Assembly: GCA_037179335.1 (NCBI GenBank)
Contig: JAKZHN010000006.1
Coordinates: forward strand, 1,178,001-1,242,000
Length of the DNA stretch: 64,000 nt
Direction: 5' to 3'
Source of the DNA: Cyclaneusma minus
Lineage: Eukaryota; Ascomycota; Leotiomycetes; Marthamycetales; Marthamycetaceae
Position 1 is the first letter of the stretch. Each line of letters begins with the position of its first letter. Under the pieces are notes generated by a model that was not told the origin of the DNA, did not search any database, and saw only the letters and a program-made list of their open reading frames with translations. Position numbers and translations under genes: made by a program. Below are positions 57,513 through 64,000 of the stretch, one piece after another.

Positions 57513-59234
57513 ATGGAGACCCGCAAGAGAAAAGCATCTCCAACCTCTGCGATTCTACCATATAGGGCCGATGAAAATAGCCCGGGGTCCAAGGGCAAGT
57601 CAGAAACCCCAGACACGGCTCTCCGTCGCAGCGGGAGAACCCGCAACAATGGCTCGGATTTCGACACCCCGAAAGTGGATCCCATCGAGTTTCTCATGAA
57701 GCCAATGACCCAGGATGAACGTCAGGATTGGAAGGGCTGGTGTGAAGTTGAGTCCGAGCCGGTGAGTACTGCTTTTGGTAGATGGCGGAAGGAGTTTCTG
57801 TATACCTCCAACGGTCACGAGATCACACGGGTATCATCCAAAATCTTGCAATTTACATCTTCTGCCTGAATATGAATGGCACTCTGCTAATTTACTTTTC
57901 AGGCTTTCTTCAATGTCATGCTCAGGGAGTTTGGTGTCGAGGGGGTGAAGGTGCAAGAGATCATCAGCCTGGACGAGGAGATGCTATCCTACATATTCAA
58001 GCCTGTCTACGGACTCGTTTTTCTCTTCCAATTCAAGGAAGATGACACTGGAAAGCAGGTTGCAAACTGTCCACGTCACGTATGGTTCGCTAACCAGGTA
58101 GGACTCGTCCAATTAATGTATGGTGGTGTTCTGACCTCCCACAGACAACAAGCAACTCGTGTGCGTCAGTCGCGCTCCTTAACATCTTGATGAACGTCAA
58201 CGGCGTCCATCTGGGGCCAGCACTCGAAGCTTTCAAGGACCATACCAAAGAAATGACACCACCCATGCGTGGAGAGAGCATTGGAAGCTTTGACTTTGTG
58301 CGCAACATCCACAACTCATTTGCACGGTCAGTCATCTCCAAATTGTCCCATGAGTCTCCAATAATATTTTTCACTAACATTCTGCACCAAAGTAAAATGG
58401 ACATGCTGAATGCCGACCTCTTTCTGTCTAACGACTCGTCTGCGAAGAAGACGAGCACGAAGACCAAAGCCACCACGACCACTAAAGCCAAGTCCAAAGC
58501 CAAAAAGATAGCAGAAGAGGAGGCAAACGGCTTCCACTTCATCGCTTTCGTCCCTATTGGCAAGCACCTCTGGAAGCTTGACGGTCTCGAGCGCCAACCA
58601 GTCGACCTAGGTTAGCTTCCACCACTCGGATGCCCCATGCCCTGCTCCTTACTAATCCAACTTTTCAACAGGAGAGTATGAAGGTGACTGGGTGTCGTTA
58701 GCCCGTCCCATGATTGAAGAGCGTATGCAACAATACGAAGGCGACCAAATCCACTTCTCTCTCATCTCGCTCTGCAAATCACCCCTACTCTCCATCCCTG
58801 CTTCCCTCGCCACCAACATCACCACCCTATCCTGCATCTCCCAGCGTCTTGACAGTCTCAAGCCTGACTGGAAGTCCTTCGTTCCTATCAACGACGTTGA
58901 AAGCCTACTGGTCGGCCCAGATAGCAATTACGGTTTGACGCAAGAGCTCTTGGATGAAGCGAGACAGGGGCTTGGTGAAAAGGTTTTCAAGGGGCTGGAG
59001 GGTAATGAACAGGCTGTTGTTGCAGAGCTCTGTAATCGTTACGCCGAGCTGGCTGAGGAGCAGGGCAGATTGAAGACTGCGTATGTGGACCAGAGTGCGG
59101 AGAGCGCGAGGGATCAGGAGAGGGCTGCGGGACGGAGACATGACTATAGTCCACTGATCCATCGGTGGGTCACTCTTCTGGCCGAGAAAGGGGTACTGGG
59201 AGACCTCGTTGATAAAAGTGGTGCGGATCGTTGA
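57513..59234 (+). CDS. UCH-family deubiquitinase (BAP1/UCH37-like)
   Basis: Cysteine protease that releases ubiquitin from C-terminal adducts; the family works with the proteasome (UCH37) or on H2A (BAP1). Exons 57513-57761, 57903-58097, 58145-58326, 58393-58610 and 58672-59234 give 468 residues. Seen: a basic N-terminus (METRKRKASP..., RRSGRTRNN), a UCH domain from about 85 with TTSNSCASVALLNILMN (C154), then GFHFIAFVPI (H257) and WKLDGLERQP (D272). A Lys/Thr/Ala-rich insert (STKTKATTTTKAKSKAKK) sits in the crossover-loop region before H257. The C-terminus has a coiled-coil-like part and a YSPLIHRWVTLLAEKG block reminiscent of the UCH37-like/ULD tail. It is much longer than yeast Yuh1, which favours the BAP1/UCH37 branch. 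Confidence 0.9.
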
Positions 59235-59678
59235 AAGGGAGGCATCCGGATGGGCCATATTGTGAGAGCTGAAAAGGAGGACGATGAGAGAACAGGCTAG
59301 CTTCACTTTGACTGTACCTAACCATCACGTTATTATCGTGAACTCTTTTTGACTGGTAGGCGTGTCACTAGTGCTCTTCGTCGCGAATCTGGAGTTAATT
59401 GTCTCGTGTTGATAGAGGGCCCATTGAACGGGGTAGGTTTATTAGCCGCCTGAGGTATATCGCTATTGATCAGCACAAAAAGATACGCTATGCATAAGGG
59501 CTACTAGCCTCCTCTCTTCGAATCTTCCCTTTATCACTTTTCCTGGCCTTACTACAAGTCCAACAGAACCCTTACAGTCTTGGTATCACTAGTCCCAGCA
59601 CAACGCCCCAGAATAAAAGCACATGGCTAAACCCCCAATTATCGTACCTCATAAGATTGATAGCACTAATACCCGACC
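59235..59678. other. convergent intergenic region
   Basis: About 440 bp between the convergent UCH and F-box genes; nothing else seen. Confidence 0.5.
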
Positions 59679-61613
59679 TCAGTCATCCGGGTACTCATCT
59701 GTGATGTTCGAGACGAACTTGTGAGCAGTTGAATCCCAGCGCTTGAAATACTGGCCTGCAAGTCCCATCAAAGTCGTTGGCTCCTCAGATTCGACAATTT
59801 CAATGTTCTCCTGCGCGACATAGCGTACGGTGGTGTCTTCAACCCTGTCCACAGAAGTCAGCATTGTCTTAAGCAGCCGAGCTAGTTGACTTACAAGGCA
59901 TGGTAAAAGCTCTGTTTACGACCACTATGCAAGGCGTCCACGAGGTTCTGTTCGATCCACTGGCTGTCCGCTCCGCACTCAACATCCCAACCAGTAATGA
60001 CAGCCAGGTAGCCGTATCTCCGGTGCAGAAAGACCTGACCAACTTTATATGCGACGTTTTCCCTGGACGCCACCGTGTCACGCGCTCGAATCTGCTTGGG
60101 AATACCGTCGCCTGCCCGCACGACTCTTATGGCCTCGGACAGTCTAATATCCCAATCGCCTCTAGTCCCGATAGTCGATGGAAGGACATGTTGCTCGAGA
60201 AGCGGAGCATCCATGGGATAACGCTCTTCGAATTGCTGTAGCAGAAACTGAATGAATTCATTCGACTTCTCCAGCAAGTAACGAGACCACAAAGCAGAGT
60301 AGTAAGCAGTAGCCATGTCGGCGAATGGATTTGCATGAAGACTTATGGTTGGATGACCAGTGTTTGTGTCATCGCCTCCACCGGTGCGTCTGAATGCACG
60401 AACTGTGTGAAGTATGTTCATGCCCGTGCGAAGAACCATGCTGGTGGTGGAAGCGGGTGCTAGATACTTCTCCTGATCTCGAAGACCCCATTCCGTTCTC
60501 AGCTTGGTTTGAAGGTAGTCCAGGGCCACCTCATCATCCGAATCGAAAGGATCCAGAAACATGGGCTCCGTCGGAATGTGGTCTTCAGACTCCATATTTT
60601 CGTCTGTCGGAATATTGACGATTGCATACACATGGGCTGGGAAGCCGCAGCATTTGGCGTCAAGTCCTAGGCGCTCAGCCACGGCACAGAAAATAGCAAC
60701 AGATATCAAAGGCAAAGAGGGATGCTCGGGATCCTGCAGGGCAATCCCGATATAGTTGTTTTGAAGATCCCGGTATGCAAGCTTCGAATTGACTCCCGTG
60801 AGGTTACGGGCTCGAAGGAAGCGTACAACCTCGAGGGCCCTCTTACGTGGGGTCATTCCGTCAAGGCCGGGTGTCTCGCAGCGCATCTCAGCCACTAAGC
60901 CGTCGAAAATATCGGATATCTGGGAGTCGATATGAGTCTCTGCTTGACAAGCCAAGCCGATTGAATTATGCACTCACCTCAAGCCAATCGCCGTGTTCAT
61001 CGTGTAAGATGAACATGTCGAATGCACCCAGGGCCTGCTCCAACGAAACAACATTGCCCCTGGCCAGCTCGGCCCACCGGCGTATAGCAATCGATCGGTG
61101 GATATGGTCAAGCACCTCGTTGGCATAGTATCTGGAGGAAAGTTATGTCAGGACTGGAGTTACTTGGAGTGGGATAATCAGAGTGGCCGACCTGCGAGAA
61201 AGAACATCATCGGCCGTGTCGGGCGTCTTGCAGTGTCGCAGAAGAGTGTCTTTGGCATCGTAGCCAAACTTGGCAATTTTCTCGAATTTCTCAATCCGTC
61301 CGATCTGGCCTGCTAAGATGCGATCCAGGGTCCGTGTGGTTTGACGGTCCACGTCGCAGCGAGATGCATACAAGGCCTTCCAGTCAACATCGTTCACCGG
61401 GCCATTGAAACTGTGGTGGATGTGGTGTTTGGCGTCCCAGTAGGTGAAGGTGGTGCGACAATAGTATCGCCAAAGCAGAGGCTCGTTTGCCAGGTCGTTG
61501 AAGTGCTTGGAAGCGAGCGAGATGCCGAGGGCAACGTCTCGAGGAGTCAGGTAGCGGAGGATCTGTTGGACGATTTCGTCGGGGAGACTGTTGGCAGCGG
61601 CGGCGGCGGCCAT
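59679..61613 (-). CDS. FBXO21-like F-box protein with SirB1/transglutaminase-like and YccV/HspQ domains
   Basis: Substrate receptor of an SCF ubiquitin ligase. Exons 61192-61613, 60978-61131, 59895-60919 and 59679-59844 give 588 residues. Seen: an F-box (NSLPDEIVQQILRYLTPRDV, residues 8-27, to about 50) and the SirB1-type region (RALEVVRFLRARNLTGVNSK, YIGIALQDPEHPSLPLISVA) with an AKCCGFPAHVYAIV core at the place of a transglutaminase-like Cys. A hemimethylated-DNA-binding/HspQ (YccV) domain lies near the end (YKVGQVFLHRRYGYLAVITG, YVAQENIEIVE). This order matches FBXO21, whose animal homologue targets EID1 and others; targets here are unknown. It is divergent from the LRR gene. Confidence 0.92.
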
Positions 61614-62321
61614 ATTTCAGCACAGCGTGTTGAAGCACGATATAGCGAGAAGCTGGCTGGTCCTCGAGTTTGGGGTTCAATGCTATGTGTTGAAAGCATG
61701 GGAGTGGCGCTGGCTCGGTGTGTGGCGACTCCGCGGGGTAACTTCGTCAATGAGCCTGCAGTGCAGTCAGGTGTCGCACATCAGCGTCTTTTGCGATCAC
61801 ATTCACTCCTTTCGTCATTCGAAGGCATCCTGCAAAATGCCATAGAGCTTTCGCTATGAAGTAAGTAGTGCTTTCTTATACTACCTGAGGAAGCGAGTGT
61901 ACCTGACTGCTATTTGACCTTGGCCACTGCGGAAAATCTCTCTCCATATCTCTTTTCCAACCCAACTCCGTTCTCCCACCATGTAATAAAGAGCTTGGAG
62001 CGGGATGATTCTCATTCTCTGTTTCCCAAGTTCCATGCTTTATTTGATCCACTCTCCAGCATGTGGCAAGCAGTCTTCTTACAACACCAGTGACATTCTT
62101 TTCCCGGGGTAGTTTCAGAGAGGGTTGATGGATGGGGCTGTACCAAAACAGGCCGATATTCCAAATCTAAATGCACTCTCTCTTTCCCCTTGCACTAGGT
62201 GAGAGATCATGCCTTCCATATCTGGACGCCATGCGGCATGACGGATCTTTGGCCACAAAACAAATAGGCTGGAGTTCAGCAGTGCGAGCTATGAGGACAA
62301 CCTGGATCCGGATACCACAAG
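61614..62321. promoter_or_regulatory. divergent promoter region F-box gene/LRR gene
   Basis: About 700 bp between divergent starts. Small frames only; no element assigned. Confidence 0.4.
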
Positions 62322-63554
62322 ATGTCGACCTCCAGGAACCAGCTCCCTCGTTCAGTTGCGCGAGCGCCCAAGAGAGACGCAGAGCAGATTCCTTCCTCTT
62401 CGTCGGCCAACTCGTCCGACTTCAGTCACCGAAAGCATGTCCCGAAAAAGCGCAGGCTTCTTCACAGCCTCCTCGCCTCTTCGCCCGTCGTTGTGGCTCT
62501 CAAGGAGTCTAGAAATCCAGCGACTAGGGATGCACACGAGACGCCATTGCAGCCCGACAGTTTGAGGAATACAGTTCCGACAGAGTACGAATTTTCGGAT
62601 TCTCCGCCCGGCGACTCTGTCCTCGAAGAAGTGAAACTAGTCGAACCTGGAAAGGAGTCCAGGCTTCATAGAGCCGGTAGGCCACTACTGCTGGCAGTTT
62701 GACAGCAAGTCTGACATAGCTTTGACATAGAAAGTCTCGAAACTAATACCAGCCGGGCACATCGCGAGTTGAAGAAGTCCGAGACACCTGTGATACGGGA
62801 TACGGAGAGAAATGCAGCACACCTGTCCAGCTCCGGAGGCTGGACTCCAACCACTTTGCAGTCCTTCCAGAACACATCCGTCGAAAAGATCTCACTCGCG
62901 TCCTCGACGAGCCCGTCCAACCCAGCCTCGGAACTTCTCTTTGTATTCTTCAAGCAAGGAGCCTTCCAGCGCCTCTCTCATTTGACCCTGTCCAACATAC
63001 CCCTGACCCTCCTCGACATATCCCACCTTCGCCTTCTGCCATCCCTTCAAACCCTCAACCTCGCCTCCACATCCCTGACCCCTGTCCACCTCCTTCATCT
63101 CGCTCCTCATGCACCTACACTCCGCAACCTCGACATATCATTCAATCCTTCCATAATCGACTCCTCGCTTCTCCCGCTGTCCGCACTCACCAACCTCACT
63201 TCTCTCCGCCTTCGCTCCACCAACCTGACAATGACGTGTCTCCGCCTCCTGATCTACAACATCCCTTCAACATGCCGCCTCATGACGGTTCCGCAGTCCT
63301 GTCTGGACGTTCTCAACCACAGAGAACTACACTATTGTGCTGCTATTCCCAGGAACCAAGGCTATGTCTCGGATCCGCGCGTCGTGCCTGATATGACGGT
63401 GGAGGCGCTGAAGAGGAACTTGCAGCTTCATAAGAGAGCAAATGGCGACGTGTCGTTGACTGGGAGCAAGATAGAGTTGGTGGAGAGACTCAGGTCGATC
63501 TTGTGCCATAGGGTGGCTGATGAGAGGCTTATTAAGAGGATTGGCCGTCCCTAG
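62322..63554 (+). CDS. leucine-rich-repeat protein with C-terminal SAP-like segment
   Basis: Exons 62322-62676 and 62731-63554 (54-nt intron, GTAGGC...CATAG) give 392 residues. I do not recognise the named gene. The N-terminus is basic and Ser-rich (VARAPKRDAEQIP, RKHVPKKRR; a likely nuclear signal). Four or five leucine-rich turns follow at about 200-290: LSHLTLSNIPLTLLDISHL, LPSLQTLNLASTSLTPVHLL, TLRNLDISFNP and LTNLTSLRLRSTNLTM. The end (MTVEALKRNLQLHKRANGD, then TGSKIELVERLRSIL) has the helix-turn-helix spacing of a SAP DNA/RNA-binding motif. A nuclear adaptor is plausible, but this is inference. Confidence 0.75.
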
Positions 63555-64000
63555 CCATTTCTGACCATGGAGGAACACGAAAAAGGGGTTTATGGCATCC
63601 CGGGGGTCGAATATCGTTTGATTGAAGCATGCTAGTTCTGTGTACTAGTGTAAATAGCGTATCCAGGTAACACGCCGAACATGGAATAGGGACGCTGGTT
63701 AGCAATAGCAACACTTATCAATTTCAAATTCACTGAAAGTAACCTGTATCATACCCGAAAGTGAACGCTTCAAGTTGAAACAGAAGCGCCTTTTTCAGTC
63801 TTGGCTTGGGCAAACTAATCCCGTGCATCTCACAATAAAACGCTCAGATGAATGAGCGTAAGTATATCACGCACCTAGGTTAAGGTAGGCAGAATCCTTG
63901 GTTTGGGGAGGATTTTCGAAGCAGACTTTGTTTTCTTCCATCCTTTCAAGTGAAAGGGGCTGCTTGCCCGGTGGACTAAAGAAACGAGAACGGCACGAAA
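63555..64000. other. right-end intergenic region
   Basis: About 450 bp with no supported gene up to the window edge. Confidence 0.5.

Noticed and set aside
1..64000. Secondary-metabolite cluster around the LACTB2-like gene
   Set aside because: No polyketide synthase, NRPS, terpene cyclase or tailoring genes in the window; all neighbours are housekeeping.

Overview
This is a nuclear chromosome segment of a filamentous ascomycete (Pezizomycotina). The signs are spliced genes with mostly 47-110 nt introns (GT...CTAAC/CTGAC...AG), genes on both strands with compact spacing, and fungus-specific proteins: 1,3-beta-glucan synthase, a GPI-anchored GH72 enzyme, the DASH subunit Dam1 and Bud20. The class cannot be fixed from sequence alone; the glucan synthase N-terminus reads like Leotiomycetes or Sordariomycetes, but I hold that loosely. 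I reconstructed 24 protein-coding genes by joining exons with consistent reading phase. I found no rRNA, tRNA, CRISPR array or bacterial-type operon.

Left part (1-25 kb): mitochondrial ABC transporter Atm1, a small basic orphan protein, then a cell-surface block made of a GH17 glucanase, serine palmitoyltransferase subunit Lcb1, the 1,939-residue glucan synthase Fks1 and a GH72/CBM43 glucanosyltransferase. The genes lie between long non-coding gaps that hold a small TA-flanked inverted-repeat element (MITE-like, 5182-5390) and several arrays of a degenerate 19-bp repeat.

Middle part (26-50 kb): a dense housekeeping stretch. In order: a GCNA-type SprT protease with an HMG-like tail, Mog1, a HIT hydrolase, a membrane-anchored CRAL-TRIO protein, Dam1, Bud20, mitochondrial aconitase (nine exons), a rhomboid protease, the GPI-transamidase subunit Gaa1, proteasome lid subunit Rpn9, the 40-kDa (NDUFA9-type) subunit of complex I and an Efm5-type lysine methyltransferase.

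Right part (50-64 kb): the SAGA deubiquitinase Ubp8, a LACTB2-like metallo-beta-lactamase-fold hydrolase, an orphan 500-residue protein, a BAP1/UCH37-like deubiquitinase, an FBXO21-like F-box protein and an LRR protein with a C-terminal SAP-like segment. Several pairs are divergent and share short promoters: CRAL-TRIO/Dam1, Rpn9/NDUFA9, Ubp8/LACTB2 and FBXO21/LRR.

The most unusual signal is a dispersed family of phase-locked 19-bp repeats built around the palindrome GGAATATTCC. It occurs at nine places, in both orientations, in intergenic DNA and as ten exact 19-nt units inside an aconitase intron. Atm1 and aconitase (Fe-S), and Fks1, GH17 and GH72 (beta-glucan), are functional neighbours, but physical clustering of such genes may be coincidental.
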